Of a stretch of DNA of 51,878 bases, positions 1 to 7,368 are shown one piece after another. The stretch's first letter is position 1. The number at the start of each line of letters is the position of its first letter. Made by a program: the position numbers and the translations under genes. This stretch comes from Funiculus sociatus GB2-C1 (GTDB lineage: Bacteria > Cyanobacteriota > Cyanobacteriia > Cyanobacteriales > FACHB-T130), in contig NZ_JAMPKJ010000044.1 of NCBI RefSeq assembly GCF_039962115.1, positions 1 through 51,878 of the forward strand, in the 5' to 3' direction. A model generated the notes under the pieces. The model made no database searches and was not told the DNA's origin. It was given only the letters and a program-made list of their open reading frames with translations.

Positions 1-120
1 TCTGTCCATCATCAAAAGCTATGGCTCGATAAATGAGGAAAAACAAAAACTTATATTATTGTCGGCTTGAATCACTAATCAAGCCTTCTCTGGGTCTTCC
101 ATTATTTATTCAGCAAGCCC

Positions 121-192
121 TAGTTAGAAAAACCTAATTTAAAACTATGCTTCTTGATGCAAGTTTAGACTGTATACTCTGAGATAAGCTGG
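121..192 (+). repeat. 72-bp direct repeat, copy 1
   Basis: This stretch aligns without gaps to 2166-2237, with about 60 of 72 positions identical by hand count. The best conserved part is the right half, including TTGATGC, GTTTAGA and ATAAGCTGG. The two copies bracket the glycoside-hydrolase-like lipoprotein gene. Copy 1 ends where the DUF512 remnant begins. No coding function is apparent. Confidence 0.75.
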
Positions 193-408
193 CATCCGTA
201 GCGGTGGTGCCAGTGGGGTTAACGCGCTTTCGTCCAGCAGAAGATGAACTGATACCAGTAACGCCCGAAAAAGCCGCTGAAGTTAAAGGGAAAAGATTTA
301 GGCGATCGCGACGATATGACTGTTGAAGAACTTGCCCAAGACTTGGGTACACCAATCTTACCCGTCAACGGCATAGAAGAACTAATCCAGGCTTGCATTC
401 ACCCTTGA
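192..408 (+). pseudogene. Remnant of a DUF512 / TIGR03279-type FeS protein gene
   Basis: In frame from 192 the DNA reads ASVAVVPVGLTRFRPAEDEL and then PVTPEKAAEV, which resembles a conserved block of the cyanobacterial DUF512 (putative FeS oxidoreductase) family. This frame closes with TGA at 324-326. From about 284 another frame reads GKDLGDRDD, MTVEELAQDLGTPILPVNG and IEELIQACIHP before TGA at 406-408, which resembles the C-terminus of the same family. The family is normally over 400 residues, so the N-terminal part and the segment between the two blocks are missing and the pieces are out of frame. Family assignment is from memory of the motifs; decay is seen directly. The gene is not functional as it stands. 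Confidence 0.6.
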
Positions 409-413
409 TAAGA

Positions 414-508
414 AGTTCTCCTTCCCAGGTTGATCCTCGCCTATTTTTTTAAGGGCAGGCTCAGCCTCCTATTCTGGGGTTCTCAGTCTGAGACTAGAAA
501 CGAGAATA
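414..508. repeat. Interspersed repeat of the GGCTC...GGGAACGAG type
   Basis: Between the remnant and the lipoprotein gene lie fragments of a repeat seen elsewhere in the window: a GGCAGGCTCAGCCTCC palindrome followed by GGTTCTCAGTCTGAGACTAG and AAACGAGAA. Related copies are at about 2001-2116, 12686-12712, 22856-22951, 34268-34330 and 46378-46450. It sits directly upstream of the 527 start, so it may form part of that gene's leader. Confidence 0.55.
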
Positions 509-526
509 AGTAAGAATACAAAACTA

Positions 527-1843
527 ATGATTTCTATTAAAATTTCTAAGTTTTTCTTCTTAGGAATAACCGTTTTAACACTGCCAGTAATTGGTTGCAC
601 CACATTATTTTCGCTGAAAAAATCTCCGGCTCTAGTAGTAAATACAATAGCAACCGTTTCCTCTACACCTATCCCGAAAACGCTATTTGGGATGCACATT
701 CAAGAACCTACTAAAACTCCTTGGCCTGCTGTTAATCTGGGAGCTTTGCGGGTTTTTGTGCCGTGGTTCTTCATCCAGCCAAACAAAGGTGAGTGGAAAT
801 TCGAGATATTAGATAAATATGTTGATTTAGCCGAACAACAGGGAGTTGAAGTTCTTTATGTATTTAACGATACTCCTAAATGGGCAGCAGCACGACCCAA
901 TGAAGTAGGAGAATGGGGAAAAGATTTCCCCGGAGTTGCTTCAGAACCTAAAGATATGGACGATTGGCGCAACTTTGTAAGAACTGTTGCTACTCGCTAC
1001 AAAGGTCGCATTCGAGCTTATCAAATCTGGAACGAAACTAATAATAAAAATGATTACAGTGGCTCAATTGAAAAGATGGTAGAAATGGCGCAGGAGGCTT
1101 ACAAAGTTCTCAAAGAAGTTGATACTAATATTATTGTCGTATCTCCGGGCGCGATCGCAGGTTTGGATTTGCCAGGAAATGAAAGCTGGATTTCCCTTGG
1201 GGGAGTCGATTGGCTGGATCAATACTTTGCCAAAGGCGCGGCTGCTTACACCGACGTAGTAGGGCCGCACTTGTATTCTATCAAGGAAAAAACCCCAGAA
1301 GAACGAGTGCAAACTATTCGGAGAATGCAACAAGTAATGGCAAAGAATAAACTCAGTAATAAGCCTTTGTGGGACACAGAAAATGCCTATGCTAAATTTC
1401 CTAACGAACAGCCATTTACCGATGAAGAAGCAAGAGGTTTTATAGCACGTACTTATATTATTTATTGGGCATCAGGGATTAGTCGTTTCTACTGGTACGC
1501 CTGGGATGTAAACACGCAAATTCATCCAAATTGGTTAAAGATGGTGCAGGCGGACAATAAAACTCTGACACCAGCCAGCATTGCCTATGGTGAAGTGCAG
1601 AAATGGCTGATAGGTGCGACGATGAAATCTTGTCAACCTGATAGTAATAAAATCTGGATTTGTCAGGTTACGCGAGATAATAATTATACAGGCTGGATTG
1701 TGTGGAACCCAGAAGGGAAATTGCCTTTTAAAGTGCCTTCTAATTGGAATGTTAAGCAAGTTCGAGATTTAGCTGGGGGTAAATCTACTTTGCCAGCATC
1801 AGGTAGTGTGGAAATCGGGCGATCGCCTATATTATTAGATTAG
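527..1843 (+). CDS. Secreted glycoside-hydrolase-like lipoprotein (GH39/cellulase-type TIM barrel)
   Basis: This 438-residue protein begins with a lipoprotein signal peptide: a basic start, a hydrophobic stretch and a lipobox-like VIGC with the lipidation cysteine at about residue 24. The rest resembles a TIM-barrel retaining glycosidase of the GH39/GH5 clan. IWNETNN gives a candidate acid/base glutamate (about E170) and LWDTENAY a candidate nucleophile (about E285). FVPWFFIQP and TPKWAAARP fit early barrel strands. A small beta domain probably follows residue 370. It would act outside the membrane, and a polysaccharide substrate is inferred only from the fold. The gene stands alone between two 72-bp direct repeats; the next gene starts about 500 bp downstream. 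Substrate unknown; fold-level call fairly secure. Confidence 0.75.
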   Translation: MISIKISKFFFLGITVLTLPVIGCTTLFSLKKSPALVVNTIATVSSTPIPKTLFGMHIQEPTKTPWPAVNLGALRVFVPWFFIQPNKGEWKFEILDKYVDLAEQQGVEVLYVFNDTPKWAAARPNEVGEWGKDFPGVASEPKDMDDWRNFVRTVATRYKGRIRAYQIWNETNNKNDYSGSIEKMVEMAQEAYKVLKEVDTNIIVVSPGAIAGLDLPGNESWISLGGVDWLDQYFAKGAAAYTDVVGPHLYSIKEKTPEERVQTIRRMQQVMAKNKLSNKPLWDTENAYAKFPNEQPFTDEEARGFIARTYIIYWASGISRFYWYAWDVNTQIHPNWLKMVQADNKTLTPASIAYGEVQKWLIGATMKSCQPDSNKIWICQVTRDNNYTGWIVWNPEGKLPFKVPSNWNVKQVRDLAGGKSTLPASGSVEIGRSPILLD

Positions 1844-1890
1844 TTAACCTGTGGTGCAATATATCCACGAGCATTGGGTGTTAAACAGGA

Positions 1891-1990
1891 TATAGCGTTT
1901 TTCAGTTGGGTGGAATATATCGCGGTTTTAACATTGCCGCCAGCTTGGTAGGGACATGGCATTGCCATGTCCCTACAGATGTATCGCACC
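1891..1990. repeat. About 100-bp interspersed palindromic element, copy A
   Basis: This element shares the block TCAGTTGGGTGGAATATAT, the core palindrome at 1949-1975 and a CAGATGT tail with 11585-11686. The core has 13-bp arms (TAGGGACATGGCA and its complement) around one unpaired base. There is no ORF inside. It is a small non-autonomous element or a structured RNA/DNA repeat. Confidence 0.7.
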
Positions 1991-2000
1991 AAATTCCTCT

Positions 2001-2116
2001 TTCCCAGTCTCTGGCTGGGAATACCTACCATGAGGCTCTGCCTGAAATTATTTGATACTTTATCAGAGGCTCTGCCTCTATATCTCAGCGTTCCCAGTCA
2101 TAGGGAAACGAGGATA
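2001..2116. repeat. Interspersed repeat of the GGCTC...GGGAACGAG type
   Basis: The stretch contains TTCCCAGTCTCTGGCTGGGAA, the near-repeated GAGGCTCTGCCT blocks at about 2030 and 2068, and GTTCCCAGTCATAGGGAAACGAGG. It is the fullest local copy of the element family listed at 414-508. The rest of the 1844-2351 gap holds copy A (1891-1990) and the second 72-bp repeat. Confidence 0.55.
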
Positions 2117-2165
2117 AATTAGCTTGCTAAGTTTATATTATATTAGCTATTTCATCCTCATTCTT

Positions 2166-2237
2166 TAGTTAGAGAAAGCTTATTTTAAACTCTGTCTGTT
2201 GATGCAGGTTTAGATTGTATACCCTGATATAAGCTGG
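2166..2237 (+). repeat. 72-bp direct repeat, copy 2
   Basis: This is the partner of 121-192. It ends about 115 bp upstream of the manganese catalase start, so it may be upstream regulatory DNA of that gene, with copy 1 as a duplicate. Confidence 0.75.
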
Positions 2238-2351
2238 TGACAGTGCCAAAAATATTGAAAAAAGTTTAAGCTTTTTCAGTTGGCGATACAACGCTTTTAC
2301 GAAAATCAGGTTTTACAGCTTACATCTAAAATTGAGAGGAGTAATTAATTC

Positions 2352-3035
2352 ATGTTTTTCCACAAAAAAGAAACCATTCATACTGTCGATATTAAAGAGC
2401 CTAACCCGCGTTTTGCTCAACTAATGTTAGAGCAGTTTGGGGGAGCAACCGGCGAACTTACAGCCGCTTTACAGTATTGGGTACAGTCGTTTCACTGCGA
2501 CAATCCCGGTATTAAGGATATGTTGCAAGATATCGCTATAGAGGAGTTTGGACACCTGGAAATGGTGGGTAAACTCATCGAACAGCATACAAAAAATACT
2601 GACCAAACAGAAGCTTATAAGAGTACCCTGTTTGCTATCCGTGGGATGGGGCCACACTTCTTAGACAGCCAGGGTAATAGTTGGACTGCTAGCTATATTA
2701 ATGAAGGTGGGGATGTTGTGCGTGATTTGCGGGCAAACATCGCTGCTGAAGCTGGGGCGCGTCAAACTTATGAGGAGTTGATCAAACTGTCAACTGATGA
2801 AGGGACGAAGAAGACTCTAGTACATCTGCTCACCCGCGAAATTTCTCATACCAAGATGTTTATGAAGGCGCTGGAGTCGATGGGTAAACTAACTGACCCC
2901 TTCTTTGGCAATATCCAGCCTGATGAAACGGTGAATCTTTACTTCAATTTGTCTCAGAATGGTCAGGATGAGCGGGGGCCTTGGAACTCTGCACCTGATT
3001 TCCAGTATGTTCCTCAGCCTACGGCTGACAGTTAA
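2352..3035 (+). CDS. Manganese catalase (dimanganese, ferritin-like)
   Basis: This 227-residue protein converts hydrogen peroxide to water and oxygen at a dimanganese centre. Metal-ligand candidates fit the Mn-catalase pattern: GATGEL (E35), EEFGH (E65, H68), AAEAGAR (E133) and REISHTK (H166). The fold should be a four-helix ferritin-like bundle. No signal peptide is seen, so it is probably cytoplasmic. The start is supported by GAGAGGAG about 10-12 nt upstream. It is monocistronic and ends in a clear terminator at 3072-3113. It is short compared with Mn-catalases of about 270-300 residues, so the C-terminal extension is brief. Confidence 0.9.
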   Translation: MFFHKKETIHTVDIKEPNPRFAQLMLEQFGGATGELTAALQYWVQSFHCDNPGIKDMLQDIAIEEFGHLEMVGKLIEQHTKNTDQTEAYKSTLFAIRGMGPHFLDSQGNSWTASYINEGGDVVRDLRANIAAEAGARQTYEELIKLSTDEGTKKTLVHLLTREISHTKMFMKALESMGKLTDPFFGNIQPDETVNLYFNLSQNGQDERGPWNSAPDFQYVPQPTADS

Positions 3036-3071
3036 TCGTACCATCAAGTCGGGACAACTTAGTTAAAAAAA

Positions 3072-3113
3072 TCGAGTCTGTGGGAAGGTTAACCCACAGG
3101 CTCGACTTTTCTT
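3072..3113 (+). terminator. Intrinsic terminator after the Mn catalase
   Basis: CGAGTCTGTGGG and CCCACAGGCTCG form a 12-bp stem with one G-T wobble and a short AAGGTTAA loop. It is followed by a T-rich tract (ACTTTTCTT). Confidence 0.85.
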
Positions 3114-3238
3114 AATAAAAAATTAATAATGTAGGTAAGGCGATCGCCTGTAGCAATGTAGAAATTCGGTTTTATATTAAAATCGCACTTGAATTAGAAA
3201 CAGTTTATACAAAAACTTCTGCGGGAAAACGATATTAA

Positions 3239-4057
3239 TTGGATAGTACGCAATTTAGGAAGAGTTTGAGCGGGGTTTTGCCAAATACATCTGCCTATTT
3301 ACTGGTATCCCACGGAAGCCGTGACCCTCGTTCCCAAGCAGCTGTAGAGGAATTAGCAACTCTTGTGGCACAGAAGGTAAGCCTTGAGAGCGAATGGATG
3401 CAGAAAAAAAGCGATCGCTCATCCTTGGCTGCGCCGCCAGTGGCATTGTCACCCCTGGTAGGTACAGCAGTTTTGGAACTAGGGGATCAGCCTTTGCATG
3501 AACAAATTCGGCAATTTAGCGATCGCGCTCATGCCAGTGGCTTGAAACATCTTCAGGTGTTGCCCCTATTTCTGTTGCCGGGAGTTCATGTGATGGAGGA
3601 TATCCCAGAGCAAGTAGCGATCGCATCCATTGCTCTTGAGAGCAAGTTGACAATAGAGATCCGACCTCATCTAGGCATTCACCCTGGCTTAAGTCGTCTC
3701 TTGGCAACTAGCTTGGCTTCAGTAAACGCGGATGCGAGTATTCTCTTATCTCACGGTAGCCGCCGTGTTGGTGGAAATCAGCCAGTGGAGGCAATAGCCG
3801 CAACTCTAGGGGCAGTGCCTGCTTACTGGTCGGTGTCACCCAGTTTGGAGGAGCGTCTAGAAGATTTAGTCAGCGCTAAGTATTCTCACATAGGGATTCT
3901 GCCTTATTTTTTATTTACCGGGGGAATTACGGATGCGATCTTAACAAAAGTTAAGCTACTGTCTAAGCAATTTCCCACGAGCAAGCTTCATCTGGCTGAA
4001 CCTATAGGGGCTAGTGCTGAGTTAGCCGATTTGATTTGGGACTTAAGAAGTAAATGA
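3239..4057 (+). CDS. Sirohydrochlorin chelatase (CbiX/SirB-type, two-domain)
   Basis: This 272-residue protein has two CbiX repeats. The first has LVSHGSRDPRSQ near residue 22 and LPLFLLPGVHVMEDIP near residue 115. The second has ILLSHGSRR near residue 170 and LPYFLFTGG near residue 220. The histidines of the first half (HGSR, GVHV) are the likely metal and substrate contacts. It would insert iron (siroheme) or cobalt into sirohydrochlorin. The next gene, cobA, overlaps it by 4 bp (ATGA), so the pair is co-translated. The start shown is TTG; no in-frame ATG exists upstream and the domain begins by residue 19. Metal specificity is not decidable from sequence, but a two-gene unit with CobA favours siroheme. 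Confidence 0.85.
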   Translation: MDSTQFRKSLSGVLPNTSAYLLVSHGSRDPRSQAAVEELATLVAQKVSLESEWMQKKSDRSSLAAPPVALSPLVGTAVLELGDQPLHEQIRQFSDRAHASGLKHLQVLPLFLLPGVHVMEDIPEQVAIASIALESKLTIEIRPHLGIHPGLSRLLATSLASVNADASILLSHGSRRVGGNQPVEAIAATLGAVPAYWSVSPSLEERLEDLVSAKYSHIGILPYFLFTGGITDAILTKVKLLSKQFPTSKLHLAEPIGASAELADLIWDLRSK

Positions 4058-4860
4058 ACAGCACAGTCATAGAGAACACGCAGGTAAACAGGAGTAAGTG
4101 CTTGGGTAAGGTATATCTAGTAGGTGCAGGGCCAGGAGATCCCGGCTTAATGACGCTAAAAGGGAAAGGACTGTTAGAGTGTGCTGATGTCGTAGTTTAC
4201 GACGCTCTAGTGAGTCCGCAAATTTTGGCGATGATTAACCCCCACGCCGAGAAAATTGACGCGGGTAAGCGGATGGGGCGTCACTCCCTGTTGCAGGAAG
4301 AAACCACGCAACTGTTGATAGAAAAAGCACAGACTCAAGCCATAGTGGTACGACTCAAAGGCGGCGATCCGTTTGTGTTTGGTCGCGGCGGCGAAGAGAT
4401 GGAAGACTTGGTACGTGCTGGAGTGCCGGCGGAAGTAGTACCAGGAGTGACTTCGGGAATTGCCGCACCAGCCTATGCAGGGATTCCCCTAACTCATCGT
4501 GCTTACAGTTCCTCGGTAACATTTGTCACAGGACACGAGTCTGTGGGGAAGTATCGTCCTACTGTGAACTGGTCTAGCATCGCCCACAGTTCCGAAACCA
4601 TCGTTGTCTACATGGGCATTCACAATCTGCCCTACATTGTGGAACAATTGCACTTTGCAGGATTGAGTTTAGATACTCCCATCGCCTTGATTCGCTGGGG
4701 AACTCGACCCGAACAGGAAGAATTAATCGGCACCTTAGCAACGATTGTGGCGCAGGTAGAGGCGGCTGGTTTTGGCGCACCCGCGATCGCTATTATTGGC
4801 AACGTGGTGAATATGCACAGTACCCTGTCCGGTTGTCGCCCTCGTGTAATTAGTTGCTAA
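4054..4860 (+). CDS. cobA: Uroporphyrinogen-III C-methyltransferase (SUMT)
   Basis: This 268-residue enzyme methylates uroporphyrinogen III at C2 and C7 with SAM, giving precorrin-2, the branch point to siroheme and cobalamin. Family signatures are [18 protein letters not shown] near residue 22, [17 protein letters not shown] near 98, and [20 protein letters not shown] near 128. It lacks the CysG oxidase/chelatase half; the chelatase is supplied by the upstream overlapping gene. Precorrin-2 dehydrogenase is not in this window. Length is usual for stand-alone CobA. Transcription probably stops at the hairpin at 4894-4927. Confidence 0.95.
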   Translation: MNSTVIENTQVNRSKCLGKVYLVGAGPGDPGLMTLKGKGLLECADVVVYDALVSPQILAMINPHAEKIDAGKRMGRHSLLQEETTQLLIEKAQTQAIVVRLKGGDPFVFGRGGEEMEDLVRAGVPAEVVPGVTSGIAAPAYAGIPLTHRAYSSSVTFVTGHESVGKYRPTVNWSSIAHSSETIVVYMGIHNLPYIVEQLHFAGLSLDTPIALIRWGTRPEQEELIGTLATIVAQVEAAGFGAPAIAIIGNVVNMHSTLSGCRPRVISC

Positions 4861-4893
4861 TTGTCCCTAAATGCCCCATCAAGTCGGGGTTAC

Positions 4894-4927
4894 ACAAAAA
4901 AAGCCTGCGTAGACAGGCTTTTTTTGT
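4894..4927. terminator. Bidirectional terminator between convergent genes
   Basis: ACAAAAAAAGCCTG pairs perfectly with CAGGCTTTTTTTGT around a 6-nt loop. The A-tract and T-tract flanks let it work on both strands, suiting its place between cobA (+) and the S4-domain gene (-). Confidence 0.85.
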
Positions 4928-5044
4928 CTCGCCTTGCGCGGACAAAAGTTTGTGCAGTTGCGACTATCCTTTGAGAAGGCTAAGCGCCTACAGTCGTCGT
5001 TAGGTAATTAGCGCCGCGTTTTTTCTCTTAGGATAAGCATAATT

Positions 5045-5824
5045 TTAAAGAAATCGTGTTAGTTGGATGCGGTAACGTTCTTTTTTAGTAACAGCAATTT
5101 CCCCAACTTCCAGCCTTCCTTTACCGCGAATAGCGATTAAGTCTCCAGATTTAACTTGAGAACTTGCTTGAGTGATTTCTTTCCAATTTACTCTGACATC
5201 GCCAGCATCGATGAAATCAACCATTTTGCTGCGAGACATTCCAAATCCAGCAGATGCGATCGCATCTAATCGCAGAGAAGCCTCAACAGTCGTCAACTCT
5301 TTTTTCTTCGGTTCGCGAATTTTTAATTCACTAAGCTCAATTCGGCGAGTTTTCACAGGAGTTGAGCGTACTTGATTGAGCTGCATTTCCAGAAACTCTA
5401 CCATTTCTGGAACCACAATTGCCTGCGCTCCAGACTCTCCCAGTACAATAATATCGCCAGTTTTTTCCCGCACAATTCCACACCCCAGCATAGAGCCGAG
5501 AAAGTCGCGATGAGTGGCTTGGTCGAAGAGAAAATTTCCAGCAATATCCAAAGCCGCAACCGGGACTTGAGACACTTCCAGAGGAATTTCTGAACGCGCG
5601 ATCGAGATCCTTTGCCGTTCAGCTTGCGGATAACCTCCCGAAGCAACAAGTTGTACTTCAGTTAAACGATTGAAAGCCTGTTGAATTTCAACAATTTCTG
5701 GAGGAGAAAGAAAATCAGTTACGACCACTTCCCAAGTTTTAATTGCTTGATCCGCCAGATCAATGACACGAGCTACAGTATCTCTATTTTCTACTCCTTT
5801 GAGGAGTTCTTCTCTTGGCAACAT
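5045..5824 (-). CDS. Photosystem II S4 domain protein (YlmH-like RNA-binding)
   Basis: This 259-residue protein matches the cyanobacterial/plastid family named photosystem II S4 domain protein. The N-terminal YlmH-like part starts MLPREELLKG and includes VASGGYPQAERQRI near residue 66. An S4 RNA-binding domain covers about residues 180-250 (RLDAIASAGFGMSRSKMVDF and GDLIAIRGKGRLEVGEI). The family is linked to photosynthetic organisms, but its RNA target is not known to me. It converges with cobA and has no close partner on its own strand. Confidence 0.85.
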   Translation of the reverse strand: MLPREELLKGVENRDTVARVIDLADQAIKTWEVVVTDFLSPPEIVEIQQAFNRLTEVQLVASGGYPQAERQRISIARSEIPLEVSQVPVAALDIAGNFLFDQATHRDFLGSMLGCGIVREKTGDIIVLGESGAQAIVVPEMVEFLEMQLNQVRSTPVKTRRIELSELKIREPKKKELTTVEASLRLDAIASAGFGMSRSKMVDFIDAGDVRVNWKEITQASSQVKSGDLIAIRGKGRLEVGEIAVTKKERYRIQLTRFL

Positions 5825-6071
5825 TCTAAATAGTTTTGAGTTTTGTTTTACACGCGGTTTGTCGCGTCTTGAGTTTTAAATGAATCTACAATGACTTTCT
5901 TGATTGTATCGTTGCGATCGCTCAAGGCGTATGCTTACCCAGACACAGATCGCCTACCCAAACGATTTGATATTGACTTCCAAGTCCAGCCATCATTCTG
6001 CACTAAGGCCAGAAGCAAACGCCTTCGCCTATCTATTTAGGCTGGTGACTTCTTCCTCAAAGACTTCATCG

Positions 6072-6404
6072 CTAACAAGGGGAATATTGTTGCTTGCTAT
6101 CGGCAAAGATGAGGGAGCGATCGCTGGCGCTAAAAATTAATACCCACGCAGCCCAAGTAAGAAAAATCCATACCAGAGTAGAAATAATAATAGTGCTGTA
6201 GCCAGCGATTGCTAGCAGATGATGAGACGAAGCGCAGCGATGGTGACGCAGAATAGTTTTCCACACCCAACTAGACACTCTAGATGTAATTGGCCCGCCT
6301 CCACTTCCTACCGCTAGCGTTGTCCAAAGTACATCTATGATGATCCACCAGACGAGCGCAACTCCCAAACCCGCTAGCAATACTCTCATTCCGACCAGCC
6401 TCAA
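6072..6404 (-). pseudogene. Truncated ion-channel-like membrane protein
   Basis: The 110-residue reading frame has two hydrophobic segments (residues about 5-30 and 70-92) and between them a stretch resembling bacterial two-TM potassium-channel-family proteins (VLWTTLAVGSGGGPITSR and SSHHLLAIAGY). The pore loop and C-terminal half expected in that family are absent: the frame stops at residue 110 and no continuation is found in the other frames down to 5880. The start may be internal (MRVLL). Called as a remnant, with the channel assignment from general resemblance only. A short positive-strand ORF overlapping its end is not credible as a gene. Confidence 0.4.
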
Positions 6405-6476
6405 GTCACTTGCGCTGAAGCAATTACTTAGACTAGCAATGTTATGTTTGTTACTCCCTCTGTCTAGAGGATTAGC

Positions 6477-6992
6477 TTACACGCCATCTGGGTCAACGTA
6501 GGCTTGAAGATTTTCCGGCTCAAACTGGCGGAGTATCCGAGTAGCTACGCGAGTTGTAGTTTCGGGAGCTTTAACCACAACCAGGTACTTACCAGCATTC
6601 AGGCGGTTGCGGTAAGGCAAAGCATCGCCACTCCCAACTACCAAACCAACACCGCCGCCGACAAAAATACTACCCAAAGCACCGGAGGCTGCGCCCAGAA
6701 TACCACCAATGACATGATTACCAAATGCTCCTGCCCAGTGAAAAATTTCTATCCCAGTACTCAAGTTGAAGACAAACCCGGCGATAAATCCAAAGGGTAT
6801 GAGCCAATAAGCCATCAGCGTTGATTGCTTTTTAGCCTGCTCGTTAGGATCGATCAAGCCAAATTCATCAGCACTTTTGTATCCTCTACCCAGGATAGTC
6901 ACCTTATCCATAGGTAAGCCTTCTTTTTCTAGAGCGGAATAAGCTGCTTCTGCTTGGATGCGGTCTTGTAGTACGGCGACGAGATAATTCAT
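6477..6992 (-). CDS. Conserved membrane protein, general-stress-protein-like
   Basis: This 171-residue protein starts MNYLVAVLQDRIQAEAAYSAL, a small alpha/beta module of the kind found in general stress protein 17M-like proteins. A first membrane segment follows (about 62-82, YWLIPFGFIAGFVFNLSTG), then a glycine-rich glycine-zipper-like segment (about 94-122, GGILGAASGALGSIFVGGGV). The C-terminus VVVKAPETTTRVATRILRQF resembles an aldehyde- or metal-insensitive stress-domain end. Function is unknown. It is divergent from serA across a 376-bp gap and stands alone. Confidence 0.65.
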   Translation of the reverse strand: MNYLVAVLQDRIQAEAAYSALEKEGLPMDKVTILGRGYKSADEFGLIDPNEQAKKQSTLMAYWLIPFGFIAGFVFNLSTGIEIFHWAGAFGNHVIGGILGAASGALGSIFVGGGVGLVVGSGDALPYRNRLNAGKYLVVVKAPETTTRVATRILRQFEPENLQAYVDPDGV

Positions 6993-7368
6993 AGTGATAT
7001 CGTTAGATGATGCAAAAGATAGCCTTAATTAACAGCCTATCAGTGTCGCTACAGCAAATCCTCTACCCGGATTGGGATGTGAAGCGCAAACGTACTATAC
7101 AGATTTTGTAGGGTAGGGAGCAGCCCAAACAGACAAAGTTAAAAACTTTCAGGTAACAAGCCGTGTAAGAACACCTGATACAGTTAAAATGACCAACTGA
7201 TGCGATCGCGCCACTGGTGGAAGTCATCAGATGCGATCGCTCTTGAGTCAACTGCCATCAATTAGCTGACTTTCAATCCTTGCTCCCTGTACACAATATC
7301 GCTCTTGGCTTTTCAAAAGTTTTGCGTACAGGAACTGATGATTTTTTACCTAGACCTACCTGCCAATC
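6993..7368. other. Divergent intergenic region upstream of serA
   Basis: This 376-bp gap separates the stress-like gene (-) from serA (+). It holds two HIP1-type GCGATCGC sites near 7202 and 7233 and short repeats around TGATGCGATCGC. No convincing small gene or clear promoter motif is visible. Confidence 0.4.

Noticed and set aside
5904-6140. Plus-strand 78-residue ORF overlapping the channel-like remnant
   Set aside because: Composition is Ser/Arg/Leu-rich without family features, it contains repeat-like sequence, and it is antisense to a better candidate.
7063-7251. Minus-strand 62-residue ORF in the serA upstream gap
   Set aside because: No RBS, no recognisable motif, and it runs through HIP1 sites; typical chance ORF.
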